A stretch of 39,664 nt of DNA, from contig NZ_AUMJ01000055.1 in the NCBI RefSeq assembly GCF_000430625.1, positions 1-39,664 on the forward strand, read 5' to 3'. The notes below the pieces were generated by a model. It was not told the origin of the DNA and made no database searches. It saw nothing but the letters and a program-made list of their open reading frames with translations. Below are positions 33,235-39,664 of this stretch, one piece after another (within the stretch, counting starts at the first letter, position 1; each line of letters begins with the position of its first letter). The position numbers and the translations under genes are program-made. Source of the stretch: Aneurinibacillus terranovensis DSM 18919 (GTDB lineage: Bacteria; Bacillota; Bacilli; Aneurinibacillales; Aneurinibacillaceae).

Positions 33235-33792
33235 ATGAAAAAGGTGGGAAAATGGGTGCTGGCAGCACAAAAATATTGGATACAAAATAAAAAGGAACGG
33301 ATATCGATATTCATCGCGATAGGATTAGCGGTGGTCATTATTGTCTCGGGCATTTGGAAATATGCCCATATTGATCCGGGCGTATTCCATACCCGTCAAT
33401 TTAAATTTTCATTTATGAATTACGGGTCGTTAGCTCGCATTGCACTTTTCGTGGTTTTAGCCTACTATGTAATTCTGCTCATTCTGCAAAAACGACTCCT
33501 GGACCAGTGGAATACATTGAAGAAATGGGTCATTTCATTGTCCCGGTTAGCCCGCAGACTGCACACTCCTATGGCCCTCATCGCTATTGGGCTAATCTGG
33601 GTTCACGTGATAGGAGCCTTTCTTTACGGTTTCAAATTGAATTTCTCCAACCTTAGTGGATTGCTGGCATTATTGGTTCTGCTGCCTGTGCCGGTATCCG
33701 GGTTGTTTAGATACCGCAGAATGGATCGAAAGTGGCATTTGCGCTGCGGAATAGCTTTTGCGGTGTTATTTTTGATCCATGCGTTTGTGTAA
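33235..33792 (+). CDS. Five-helix membrane protein, putative di-heme cytochrome (ferric-reductase-like)
   Basis: A 185-residue protein with five predicted membrane helices (about 24-40, 67-84, 111-132, 140-158, 166-184). Two helices carry paired histidines 14 apart, H110/H124 (LHTP...WVH) and H168/H182 (WHLR...LIH), with one helix between them. That is the bis-heme layout of ferric reductase, NOX and MsrQ membrane domains, helices III and V. No flavin domain is attached, so a partner would be needed for electron supply. The start is uncertain: the -10 at 33212 leaves almost no leader for ATG 33235, and GTG 33256 with AAGGTGGG 7 bases upstream is a good alternative. Confidence 0.7.
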   Translation: MKKVGKWVLAAQKYWIQNKKERISIFIAIGLAVVIIVSGIWKYAHIDPGVFHTRQFKFSFMNYGSLARIALFVVLAYYVILLILQKRLLDQWNTLKKWVISLSRLARRLHTPMALIAIGLIWVHVIGAFLYGFKLNFSNLSGLLALLVLLPVPVSGLFRYRRMDRKWHLRCGIAFAVLFLIHAFV

Positions 33793-33853
33793 TTATTATT
33801 TGCCATTCATAAAAATTCAATTTTATTAAGTGCTTTTTCATCGGGATAAAATG

Positions 33854-33896
33854 AGCGGTAAAAGATTGAGTGTTTTCAATCCTTTACCGCTTTTTC
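33854..33896 (+). terminator. Rho-independent terminator after the di-heme protein gene
   Basis: Sixteen-base stem AGCGGTAAAAGATTGA/TCAATCCTTTACCGCT with one mismatch, short loop, then TTTTTCT. Confidence 0.85.
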
Positions 33897-33955
33897 TCTA
33901 TATTGCATTACTCTGCTAAACAAACTAAAAAAATTCCACCAATTCAATTTTTTCA

Positions 33956-33984
33956 TTGTCAGCCTATTCTTACTCCTATATAAT
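33956..33984 (+). promoter_or_regulatory. Sigma-A promoter for the amino-acid binding protein gene
   Basis: TTGTCA, 17 bases, TATAAT. Five of six and six of six consensus positions. Transcription would start near 33991. Confidence 0.8.
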
Positions 33985-34010
33985 GAAAAAAAGATTCCTT
34001 TGTACATAAA

Positions 34011-34028
34011 TCTTTATCGTGATAAAGA
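34011..34028. promoter_or_regulatory. Operator-like inverted repeat in the leader
   Basis: TCTTTATC-GT-GATAAAGA, 8-base arms with a 2-base centre, about 20 bases after the predicted start of transcription. A 2-base loop cannot form a hairpin, so a dimeric repressor site is more likely than an RNA structure. The regulator is not identifiable. Confidence 0.5.
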
Positions 34029-34112
34029 ACTGTGTGTATAGAAGGAGAGAACAATCTTTACATCACCAGGAACAGCAAGTATGACAGCAATCAATATAGA
34101 GGGGGACAGGTC

Positions 34113-34961
34113 ATGTACAGAAAGAAACTGAAAACAAAATGGCTTACTTTTATCACAATGGTTATTTTCACGGCCATGATGGTCACAGCCTGTGGAGGAA
34201 GTCAGAGTAACACAGGCAGTCAAAGTTCAGGCGGTGACCAGAAAGCCGCTCAAGGTAATGGCAGTGGGGCAGGAGCGAAGAAAACGATTCATGTTGGAAC
34301 CGATGCTGCGTATCCGCCGTTTGAGAAGCAGGGTCCGGATGGTGTTCCGGTTGGTTTTGATATGGACATCATTAAAGCTGTTGCCAAAGTAAATAACTGG
34401 GACGTTGACCTTAAGCATACGGGATGGGATCCATTATTTGAGGCGATTAAAACCGGAACCCGCGATGTAGGAATTTCGGCAATCACAATCAAACCCGATC
34501 GTCAAAAACTATACGATTTTTCCGAACCGTACTTTGACGCCTACCAGCTTATCATGGTACCTGAAGATTCCAAGGTGACAAAAGCGGAAGATTTGAAAGG
34601 GTTGCGCGTAGGGGTGCAGAATGGAACGACAGGTGCCGACCTCGCGGAAAAAATCCTTGGCAAAGGCAGTCCGAATTTGAAAGGATATGACGATACTCCG
34701 TCAGCTGTAGAAGACCTTTATGCGAAGCGGGTCGATGCGGTGGTCGCGGATAATGGGGTGCTTAACGATTACCTGAGAACGTCCGGCAAAAAAGGCTTTA
34801 AAGTCGTAAAAGACCCGAAAGTACAGCCGGAACAGTACGGAATCATGGTGAAGAAAGGCAATAAAGAGCTCCTTGATGCGATTAACAATGGTTTAAAAAC
34901 GATTAAACAAAACGGAACGTACGATCAAATCTATAAACAGTATTTCGGTGAACAGAAGTAA
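34113..34961 (+). CDS. Amino-acid ABC transporter substrate-binding lipoprotein
   Basis: A 282-residue extracellular family-3 solute-binding protein. The lipoprotein signal ends at C27 (MMVTAC), followed by a Ser/Gly/Gln-rich linker to about 55. The binding fold then starts with IHVGTDAAYPPFEKQG and shows the family's GFDMDIIKAVAK and ISAITIKPDRQKLYDFSEPYF. Ligand is a polar amino acid by family (glutamine/arginine/cystine type); which one cannot be read. GAGGGGG precedes ATG 34113; longer in-frame starts lie in the leader. Its permease follows after 185 bases. Confidence 0.92.
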   Translation: MYRKKLKTKWLTFITMVIFTAMMVTACGGSQSNTGSQSSGGDQKAAQGNGSGAGAKKTIHVGTDAAYPPFEKQGPDGVPVGFDMDIIKAVAKVNNWDVDLKHTGWDPLFEAIKTGTRDVGISAITIKPDRQKLYDFSEPYFDAYQLIMVPEDSKVTKAEDLKGLRVGVQNGTTGADLAEKILGKGSPNLKGYDDTPSAVEDLYAKRVDAVVADNGVLNDYLRTSGKKGFKVVKDPKVQPEQYGIMVKKGNKELLDAINNGLKTIKQNGTYDQIYKQYFGEQK

Positions 34962-35054
34962 TTGCGTTGATTATTCGTAGTAGTCACAAAATTTCACGTT
35001 CTTATGTAACGGTATTCAAGCGAATTTTTATCCGCTATAATGTATAAGACATGC

Positions 35055-35085
35055 AAAGGTGCGTTGCTTTTTTCAACGCACCTTT
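35055..35085 (+). other. Hairpin between the binding protein and permease genes
   Basis: Perfect 12-bp stem AAAGGTGCGTTG/CAACGCACCTTT with a T-rich 7-base loop and no T-run afterwards. A TATAAT at 35036 (with a weak TATTCA 17 bases upstream) would start a transcript just before it. It could protect mRNA ends or lower permease expression relative to the binding protein. Confidence 0.55.
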
Positions 35086-35146
35086 GATTCGCCTGAGGAA
35101 AAGTGAAAGACCATCAGACCATCTTGATAGAAGGGGCAGTGAATCA

Positions 35147-35815
35147 ATGAATTGGGGCGTTATTTACGATTACCGGGATTTGTTTATCCGCGGTATCGGG
35201 TACACAGTTTTATTTACTTCAGTCGGTGTATTGTTTGGAGTATTGCTCGGACTTATATTTGGCCTTGGGCGGTTATCGAAAAACCCGATCCTGCGCTGGC
35301 CGTCTCTCTTATATATTACCATTTTTCGGGGTACGCCGTTATTTGTACAAATCCTGCTTATTCACTATGCCGTTATTCCAACAGTATGGTCGCTCTTTAC
35401 GAATGGTGAGCCGCCATCTGCTGTCTTTTCGGGCTTTGTCGCTCTTTCCCTTAATGCAGGCGCTTATATTGCGGAAATCTTTCGCGCAGGTATTCAGTCG
35501 ATTGACAGGGGGCAGATGGAAGCCGGGCGTTCGCTTGGACTTAACCATGGGCAGACGATGCGCTATATTATTCTGCCGCAGGCTTTTAAACGCATGATTC
35601 CACCGCTCGGAAACGAGTTTATTGCGCTGCTTAAGGATTCGTCCTTGCTCGCGATTATCGCCGCACCTGAGTTTGCTTATGCCGGCTACGCAACGGCGAA
35701 ATCTACGTTTGCCCGCTGGGAATCCTACCTTACACTTGCCGCAGGCTATCTTGTGCTCACGCTGATTATTTCCCGGTTCGTCGCTTATCTGGAAAAGCGT
35801 TCTGCGACAGATTAA
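35147..35815 (+). CDS. Amino-acid ABC transporter permease
   Basis: A 222-residue HisM/GlnP-type permease with about five membrane helices. The EAA loop that contacts the ATPase is clear: EAGRSLGLNHGQTMRYIILPQAFKRMIPPLGNEFIALLKDSSL (about 124-166), and the N-terminal FRGTPLFVQ is typical. AAGGGG lies 10 bases before ATG 35147. No ATPase gene follows; the next gene is a cold-shock gene, so the complex must borrow an ATPase from elsewhere. Confidence 0.93.
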   Translation: MNWGVIYDYRDLFIRGIGYTVLFTSVGVLFGVLLGLIFGLGRLSKNPILRWPSLLYITIFRGTPLFVQILLIHYAVIPTVWSLFTNGEPPSAVFSGFVALSLNAGAYIAEIFRAGIQSIDRGQMEAGRSLGLNHGQTMRYIILPQAFKRMIPPLGNEFIALLKDSSLLAIIAAPEFAYAGYATAKSTFARWESYLTLAAGYLVLTLIISRFVAYLEKRSATD

Positions 35816-35920
35816 CGCTCGAATTTCCATTGCATAGCCAATGAACTATCATTGAATTATTATCGAAATATCATCGAATATTGTTGTCGAAACCGCCCTT
35901 TATTCGTCGACAGGAATTAT

Positions 35921-35950
35921 TTGACTTAAACTTCTGCCGAATGGTATAGT
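35921..35950 (+). promoter_or_regulatory. Sigma-A promoter of the cold-shock gene
   Basis: TTGACT, 18 bases, TATAGT. The transcript would have a leader of about 50 bases, shorter than that of E. coli cspA. Confidence 0.75.
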
Positions 35951-36006
35951 CAAAGCATGAGGGGGAACGCTCTCCTCATACTTTATTTCGGAAAGGGATG
36001 TATGAA

Positions 36007-36204
36007 ATGCAAGGAAAAGTAAAATGGTTTAATGCTGAGAAAGGCTACGGATTCATTGAAAGAGATAATGGAGACGATGTATTCGTACACTACTCTGCTA
36101 TTCAATCTGAAGGGTTCAAATCGCTTGAAGAAGGCCAAAGCGTTGAATTTGAAATTGTTGAAGGCGCACGCGGACCTCAAGCCGCGAATGTTATTAAGTT
36201 GTAA
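36007..36204 (+). CDS. Cold-shock protein (CspB/CspD family)
   Basis: A 65-residue single CSD. RNA-binding motifs RNP1 (KGYGFIE, 12-18) and RNP2 (VFVHY, about 25-29) are intact, as is the start [13 protein letters not shown]. It acts as an RNA chaperone. GAAAGGG 10 bases upstream selects ATG 36007 over the ATG at 35998. Own promoter and terminator, so monocistronic. Confidence 0.95.
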   Translation: MQGKVKWFNAEKGYGFIERDNGDDVFVHYSAIQSEGFKSLEEGQSVEFEIVEGARGPQAANVIKL

Positions 36205-36286
36205 TACGCATCACCTTTCCAAGCTGTAACGAATAAGCCTGTAAGGGCTTACGATAATAAAAGGTTGAATGATATACAACGATAAC

Positions 36287-36314
36287 AACCCTCGGGAACA
36301 TCCCGGGGGTTTTT
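36287..36314 (+). terminator. Rho-independent terminator after the cold-shock gene
   Basis: Stem AACCCTCGGG/CCCGGGGGTT (one wobble), loop AACAT, then T5. Confidence 0.85.
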
Positions 36315-36344
36315 AATGATCACTTATAGCTTCTCTTCTTCCCT

Positions 36345-37430
36345 TTAGCTTATTAATTCCTCTATTTCAATATCCCTTTCCACCTGTAAATCCACAAAAC
36401 TTCCATCAGCTGCTCGAATCAACGGCCGCAGTGGTTCCTGCGCATTATGCAACACGATGGTGCCTTCTTTTCCATTCGAGAGGCTGATGTGGGCTCCGAC
36501 ATAGGACTCCAACACATAGGCGATAAAAGGAGTTACGAATTCGGGATTCATTTGTCCCGTATATTGAAGCCTGTCAAGAACTGAGGCGGCTTGAAAAGGC
36601 GAAACTTCTTTACGATAAGGCCGGTTCGAACAGAGAGCGTCGAATTTATCCGCAACGGCAACAATCTGGGCAAAAATCGGGATATTATGGTCAGTAAGGC
36701 CGAACGGATAGCCCGAACCATCGAGTTTTTCGTGATGGTAGAGAGCGACTTCCGCATAGGAATGTGGAATCGCCTCCAATTTTCGCAGCATTGAGTACCC
36801 ATACTGGGTATGTTTCCGCATCGTCTCCATTTCCTCCCGTGTCAGGTCAGTAGATTTGTTTAGAATGGAGTCAGGTACCAGCATTTTGCCTATGTCATGA
36901 AAAAGCCCTGCTTCCCCAAGTTCTATGCACGTTTCATCCGGCAGGTTGATCAGGCGTCCGATGAGTGCGGAAAAAATTCCTACATTAATGCAATGGCGGA
37001 ACGTATATTCATCTTTGCCTTTTAACGTTTGAAGCGGATGGAAAATGTAGTGATTTTCCAATAAACTTGCGATCATAGGCGAAAACCTGTGGGAAATCTC
37101 CTGTACATTTGGAACCTTTCGGCCTCGCGTTTCTTCAAATAACGTTTTGATACCGGAAAGAGTCTCTTTGTAGATATCCGCCATCGAAGGGTCATACGAC
37201 CATACGGTATCGATTTCCTCCAGTAAATCTGCTGATATGTTTTGAAAGTCCGGATGTGAATCGCCGATGCTCACTTCAACGATATGATAACGAAGGAGTG
37301 TATCAATATCGGTTGCCGAAATAACTTTGCCGGCACCCAGAAGCAGAATGCCCTGTTCATTGTATATATCTTCCGCTAAAATCTCGTTGATAATGTGTTC
37401 AGATATTTTCACCTTCTTTATTTGCTTCAT
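36345..37430 (-). CDS. HD-GYP domain protein, probable c-di-GMP phosphodiesterase
   Basis: A 361-residue protein with a variable N-terminal ~130 residues and an HD-GYP domain. The metal site H178-D179 in GLFHDIGK, further histidines in RKHTQYGYSML and VALYHHEKLDGSGYP, and the GYP at 240-242 are all present, so the enzyme looks active. It hydrolyses c-di-GMP to GMP. The last ~50 residues form a beta-rich tail (VLESYVGAHISLSNGKEGTIVLHNA). The ATG at 37430 follows CAGGAGTTG. Together with the PilZ protein near 1.4 kb it places c-di-GMP turnover and sensing around this motility region. Confidence 0.9.
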   Translation of the reverse strand: MKQIKKVKISEHIINEILAEDIYNEQGILLLGAGKVISATDIDTLLRYHIVEVSIGDSHPDFQNISADLLEEIDTVWSYDPSMADIYKETLSGIKTLFEETRGRKVPNVQEISHRFSPMIASLLENHYIFHPLQTLKGKDEYTFRHCINVGIFSALIGRLINLPDETCIELGEAGLFHDIGKMLVPDSILNKSTDLTREEMETMRKHTQYGYSMLRKLEAIPHSYAEVALYHHEKLDGSGYPFGLTDHNIPIFAQIVAVADKFDALCSNRPYRKEVSPFQAASVLDRLQYTGQMNPEFVTPFIAYVLESYVGAHISLSNGKEGTIVLHNAQEPLRPLIRAADGSFVDLQVERDIEIEELIS

Positions 37431-37562
37431 CCCGTCAACTCCTGTCCCCCCGAGGAAATTTCTTACTCTTATATATACCATATTATAGAATGATTAGGTT
37501 GAAAGGATCATAACTTTTTATTTATTTTTTCGAGATTATGATGAAAAAATTTGTCGGATAAA

Positions 37563-37592
37563 GAAGGATTATTGGAAGTGAAAAGGGAATAA
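37563..37592 (+). promoter_or_regulatory. Sigma-H promoter for hpf
   Basis: GAAGGATTA, 12 bases, AGGGAATAA. It fits the sigma-H consensus RnAGGAwWW-N11/12-RnnGAATww at every defined position. B. subtilis hpf (yvyD) is also read from a sigma-H promoter. Confidence 0.72.
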
Positions 37593-37622
37593 ATAAATAT
37601 AGATGAAAGGAGGAGTATCCAT

Positions 37623-38180
37623 ATGCAATATAACGTTCGTGGCGAAAATGTCGAAGTAACTCCTGCATTGAGAGACTATGCTGAGAAAAAGGTAGGTCGT
37701 CTTGAGAGGTACTTCGAGAATACTTCCTCAATTATTTGCAATATAACATTACGAGTGTTGCGGGGTGAACAGACTGTAGAGGTAACCATTCCAATGCCTG
37801 GTGTGATTCTCCGGGCGGAAGATACACATAGTGATATGTATGCTGCGATTGATATCGTGGTTGAGAAGTTAGAACGACAAATCAGGAAACATAAAACGAA
37901 AATAAACCGCCGCCATCGTCAAACAGGTGGACTTAATCAGCTCTTTGCGGATGATGCACCAGTGCTTGAGCACGCCGGTGAAGCTGAGTCAGATGGTCTG
38001 GCGATTGTAAGAACCAAACGGTTTAACTTAAAGCCGATGGATGCAGAAGAAGCGGTCCTCCAAATGGACATGCTTGGACATAATTTCTTCGTTTTCAGCA
38101 ATGCTGAAAATAACGAAGTGAACGTTGTATACCGCCGGAAAGACGGCCGCTACGGTCTTATTGAGCCGGAACGAGTCTAA
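37623..38180 (+). CDS. hpf: Long-form ribosome hibernation promoting factor
   Basis: A 185-residue long HPF. The N-terminal ribosome-binding domain (1-100, MQYNVRGENVEVTPALRDYAEKKVGRLERYF) and the C-terminal dimerisation domain (about 128-185, VRTKRFNLKPMDAEEAVLQMDMLGHNFFVFSNAENNEVNVVYRRKDGRYGLIEP) are both complete. It pairs 70S ribosomes into inactive 100S dimers in stationary phase. GAAAGGAGG ribosome site. In B. subtilis the same gene (yvyD) lies just after the fliD-fliS-fliT region, which matches the order here with about 12 kb of extra genes. Confidence 0.96.
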   Translation: MQYNVRGENVEVTPALRDYAEKKVGRLERYFENTSSIICNITLRVLRGEQTVEVTIPMPGVILRAEDTHSDMYAAIDIVVEKLERQIRKHKTKINRRHRQTGGLNQLFADDAPVLEHAGEAESDGLAIVRTKRFNLKPMDAEEAVLQMDMLGHNFFVFSNAENNEVNVVYRRKDGRYGLIEPERV

Positions 38181-38254
38181 GAGTAAGAGCTACACCCGCA
38201 TAATCACATAGCCAACTATGTTGTTTCATGATATACTTATCAAAAAATAGCCGT

Positions 38255-38297
38255 GGCAACGAAGCCTCTGTCCTTACGTGACAGGGGCTTTTCTTTT
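38255..38297 (+). terminator. Terminator with overlapping GGC-AACGAA-GCC hairpin before eutS
   Basis: The terminator stem AAGCCTCTGTC/GACAGGGGCTT (38262-38272 with 38280-38290, one wobble) is followed by TTCTTTT. Just upstream GGC-AACGAA-GCC (38255-38266) can form instead, using bases of the terminator's left arm. Its hexaloop AnnGnn is the feature recognised by ANTAR antiterminators such as EutV. The stem is only 3 bp plus one pair past a mismatch, and I found no clear companion hairpin, so antitermination is tentative; it may simply end hpf. Confidence 0.6.
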
Positions 38298-38330
38298 ATA
38301 TTGCAGGCACAGAATGAAGGGGGCGTTCGA

Positions 38331-38672
38331 GTGAGCGAAGAGAAAAAACGGTTTATTCAGGAGTTTGTGCCGGGGAAACAGGTTACGCTGAGCCATATCA
38401 TTGCGAACCCTGACCCGGATATGTTTGATAAACTGGGGATTCAGCAGGGAGGAGCCATTGGTATTCTTACCCTCACTCCGAGTGAAACGGTGATTATTGC
38501 CGGTGACCTCGCTACCAAATCCGCTAACGTATCGATTGGTTTTCTTGACCGGTTTACCGGCAGCCTTGTCCTGGTGGGAAATGTAGCGGAAGTCGGCATG
38601 GCAATGCAGCGGATTAATACATTTCTTTCAGAGCAGCTTGGCTACACACCGTCGGTGATTACGAAATCATAA
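38331..38672 (+). CDS. eutS: EutS, bacterial microcompartment shell protein
   Basis: A 113-residue BMC-domain shell protein. The opening RFIQEFVPGKQVTLSHIIANP and the core LGIQQGGAIGILTLTPSETVIIAGDLATKSANVSIGFLDRFTGSLVLVGNVAEV are those of EutS/PduU, the circularly permuted bent-hexamer type. The GTG at 38331 (after AAGGGGG) gives the usual EutS length. It implies that the genome has an ethanolamine (or propanediol-like) microcompartment operon of which only the first two genes are seen. Confidence 0.92.
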   Translation: MSEEKKRFIQEFVPGKQVTLSHIIANPDPDMFDKLGIQQGGAIGILTLTPSETVIIAGDLATKSANVSIGFLDRFTGSLVLVGNVAEVGMAMQRINTFLSEQLGYTPSVITKS

Positions 38673-38685
38673 AAGGAGGCCATTG

Positions 38686-39186
38686 ATGAACAAAAAACAC
38701 CGTGCAATGCTTATCGGCGCGATTGGTTCGGGAAAGTCGACCATGACCCACGCATTGCTTGGCCGGAAGACAGAAGCGGTCAAAACGCAATCTCTTATCT
38801 ATTATGACTGGATCGTCGATACACCGGGTGAGTATACGGAAAATCCCCTGTTTTACAAGTCGATTATGGCCACCTCGCTGGAAGTGACTCACGTGTTATT
38901 TATCCAGGATGCGACAAGGCAGAAAACGATTTTTCCGCCCGGGTTTGCAACAGGCATACCCAAATTAATCATAGGGGTTATCACCAAATCGGAATCCCCG
39001 CAGGCAGATATAGACCGGGCAACCACGCTCTTACAGTATGCTATGCCGCGCGGGCCGATTGTAGCGGCATCCGCATTCACCGGACAGGGCATCGAAGACA
39101 TTCGTCGGCTGGTTGCCTGCCGTTCCCTGCATGAAATGAGAGAGTACTGTCAGAAAACAAAATCAGAATATGTATTTCTTAGTTGA
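38686..39186 (+). CDS. eutP: EutP/PduV family GTPase-like protein
   Basis: A 166-residue P-loop protein of the EutP/PduV family. Walker A is GAIGSGKST (11-19), and DTPGEYTENP (about 45-54) is the switch-II/Walker B region, including the family's DTPGEY. VITKSE (about 101-106) stands at the base-specificity site. EutP has been described as an acetate kinase in Salmonella; a targeting role in microcompartments is proposed for PduV. AAAGGAGG sets ATG 38686. It is 13 bases after eutS; no further eut gene follows in the window. Confidence 0.92.
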   Translation: MNKKHRAMLIGAIGSGKSTMTHALLGRKTEAVKTQSLIYYDWIVDTPGEYTENPLFYKSIMATSLEVTHVLFIQDATRQKTIFPPGFATGIPKLIIGVITKSESPQADIDRATTLLQYAMPRGPIVAASAFTGQGIEDIRRLVACRSLHEMREYCQKTKSEYVFLS

Positions 39187-39191
39187 AAGTC

Positions 39192-39220
39192 TTTACAATT
39201 ATCTGAAAATATAATATTAT
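39192..39220 (+). promoter_or_regulatory. Sigma-A promoter after eutP
   Basis: TTTACA, 17 bases, TATTAT. It would start a transcript near 39227 that begins with the hairpin/terminator leader at 39244-39301. Confidence 0.62.
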
Positions 39221-39243
39221 AAAAATATAAAAGAATAACGGAG

Positions 39244-39301
39244 TAGGCAAAGGCGCCTATCAACGATGGAATCAGAAATCATCTTGATAGAGCTTTTTTT
39301 T
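39244..39301 (+). terminator. Leader with antiterminator-like hairpin overlapping a terminator
   Basis: TAGGC-AAAGGC-GCCTA (39244-39259) is a 5-bp hairpin with an AnnGnn hexaloop. Its right arm is part of the left arm of a terminator: CTATCAA (39257-39263) pairs with TTGATAG (39284-39290), extended by GC/GC past a bulged A and by an inner GATG/CATC, and ends in T8. The two folds exclude each other, the geometry of a controlled attenuator. Confidence 0.62.
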
Positions 39302-39386
39302 ATGAATTAGCCGAGAACACTCGTGACTTCAGTCAGAAGCGCAAATACGACAATACATCCAAAATCAGAAAGTGAGGTGAAAAGCA
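39302..39386 (+). mobile_element. Probable left end of an IS200/IS605-type element
   Basis: The stretch before tnpB contains small hairpins CGAG-AACA-CTCG and TGACT-TC-AGTCA (about 39310-39335), as expected for the subterminal structures of this single-strand transposing family. The exact boundary cannot be fixed without the right end or the empty site. Confidence 0.4.
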
Positions 39387-39664
39387 ATGTTAGTAAATAA
39401 AGCGTACAAATTCCGTATCTATCCAAACAAAGAACAAGAAGTCCTAATCGCTAAAACGATTGGTTGCAGTCGATTTGTGTTTAACCACTTCTTGGCGAAG
39501 TGGAATGAAACATACAAAGAAACGGGTAAAGGATTATCATACGAAGTATGTTCTTCCGAACTGCCGAACCTGAAAAAAGAGTTGCCATGGCTCAAAGAAG
39601 TAGACAGCATCGCCATTCAGTCGGCAGTAAAAAATCTTGCCGATGCGTACTCACGATTCTTCAA
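39387..39664 (+). CDS. tnpB: TnpB/OrfB transposon-encoded nuclease, 5' part (cut by window end)
   Basis: The first 92 codons of a TnpB-family protein. MLVNKAYKFRIYPNKEQEVLIAKTIGCSRFVFNHFLAKWNETY is the diagnostic N-terminal (HTH_OrfB_IS605) region. TnpB is an RNA-guided nuclease, ancestor of Cas12, that helps these elements persist. GTGAGGTG precedes the ATG. The RuvC part lies beyond the window, so I cannot tell whether it is intact, nor whether a tnpA transposase accompanies it; none lies upstream. Confidence 0.9.
   Translation, partial: MLVNKAYKFRIYPNKEQEVLIAKTIGCSRFVFNHFLAKWNETYKETGKGLSYEVCSSELPNLKKELPWLKEVDSIAIQSAVKNLADAYSRFF

Noticed and set aside
34011-34028. RNA hairpin or terminator
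   Set aside because: The arms are separated by only 2 bases and no T-run follows, so a DNA operator is the better reading.
35339-35830. 163-codon minus-strand frame over the permease gene
   Set aside because: It lies opposite the conserved EAA region of the permease and has no start signals.
38181-38254. Companion P1 hairpin for an ANTAR site (ACATAG-CCAA-CTATGT and TGAT-ATACTT-ATCA)
   Set aside because: Both fold, but the first has a 4-base CCAA loop and the second has C, not G, at loop position 4.

Overview
The window is chromosomal DNA of a motile, low-to-moderate GC, endospore-former-type Firmicute. The block yvyF-flgM-flgN-flgK-flgL-DUF6470-fliW-csrA-hag, then flaG-fliD-fliS-fliT and, further on, long-form hpf has the Bacillus subtilis order. 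Shine-Dalgarno sites are strong (AAGGAGG type), TTG/GTG starts are frequent, and promoters of sigma-D, sigma-A and sigma-H type are readable. A Brevibacillus/Aneurinibacillus-like member of the Paenibacillaceae is my inference; no species marker is present.

Layout: (1) 1-1000, a GC-rich structured tail of unknown nature and a HepT/MntA toxin-antitoxin pair on the minus strand. (2) 1.3-8.5 kb, a PilZ protein and the late flagellar genes ending in the major flagellin, whose leader carries a textbook CsrA hairpin. (3) 8.7-22.0 kb, a flagellin-glycosylation island inserted between hag and flaG. On the plus strand it has a C-methyltransferase-like protein, an AAC(3)-family acyltransferase, a DUF4910 protein, an FkbH-like HAD enzyme, an acyl carrier protein, a VOC protein and a Maf flagellin glycosyltransferase. 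On the minus strand it has a complete pseudaminic acid operon pseB-C-F-G-H-I. The two arms converge on a perfect 17-bp inverted repeat. (4) 22.2-29.9 kb, flaG-fliD-fliS-fliT, a soluble FliK-like/FlhB-C-terminus-like pair, and a second flagellin with its own FliS-like chaperone. (5) 30.0-33.8 kb, a two-component system flanked by a secreted protein gene and a putative di-heme membrane cytochrome gene; all three promoters share one direct-repeat box at fixed spacing. (6) 34.0-38.2 kb, an amino-acid ABC transporter without its ATPase, a cold-shock protein, an HD-GYP phosphodiesterase and hpf. (7) 38.3-39.7 kb, the start of an ethanolamine-utilisation operon (eutS, eutP), a terminator-bearing leader, and an IS200/IS605-type tnpB cut by the window end.

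How it works together: sigma-D with FlgM drives most of the flagellar set, and FliW/CsrA gate translation of the major flagellin. FliS, FliT, FlgN and the second FliS look after export substrates. PseB-C-H-G-I-F make CMP-pseudaminic acid, which Maf attaches to flagellin. The AT-rich FkbH/ACP/AAC(3)/DUF4910/methyltransferase set most likely makes an acylated (probably glyceric-acid-bearing) form of that sugar. The gene set resembles, from memory, the Campylobacter jejuni Cj1293-Cj1304 locus. That is the most interesting system here, followed by the three-promoter regulon of the two-component system.
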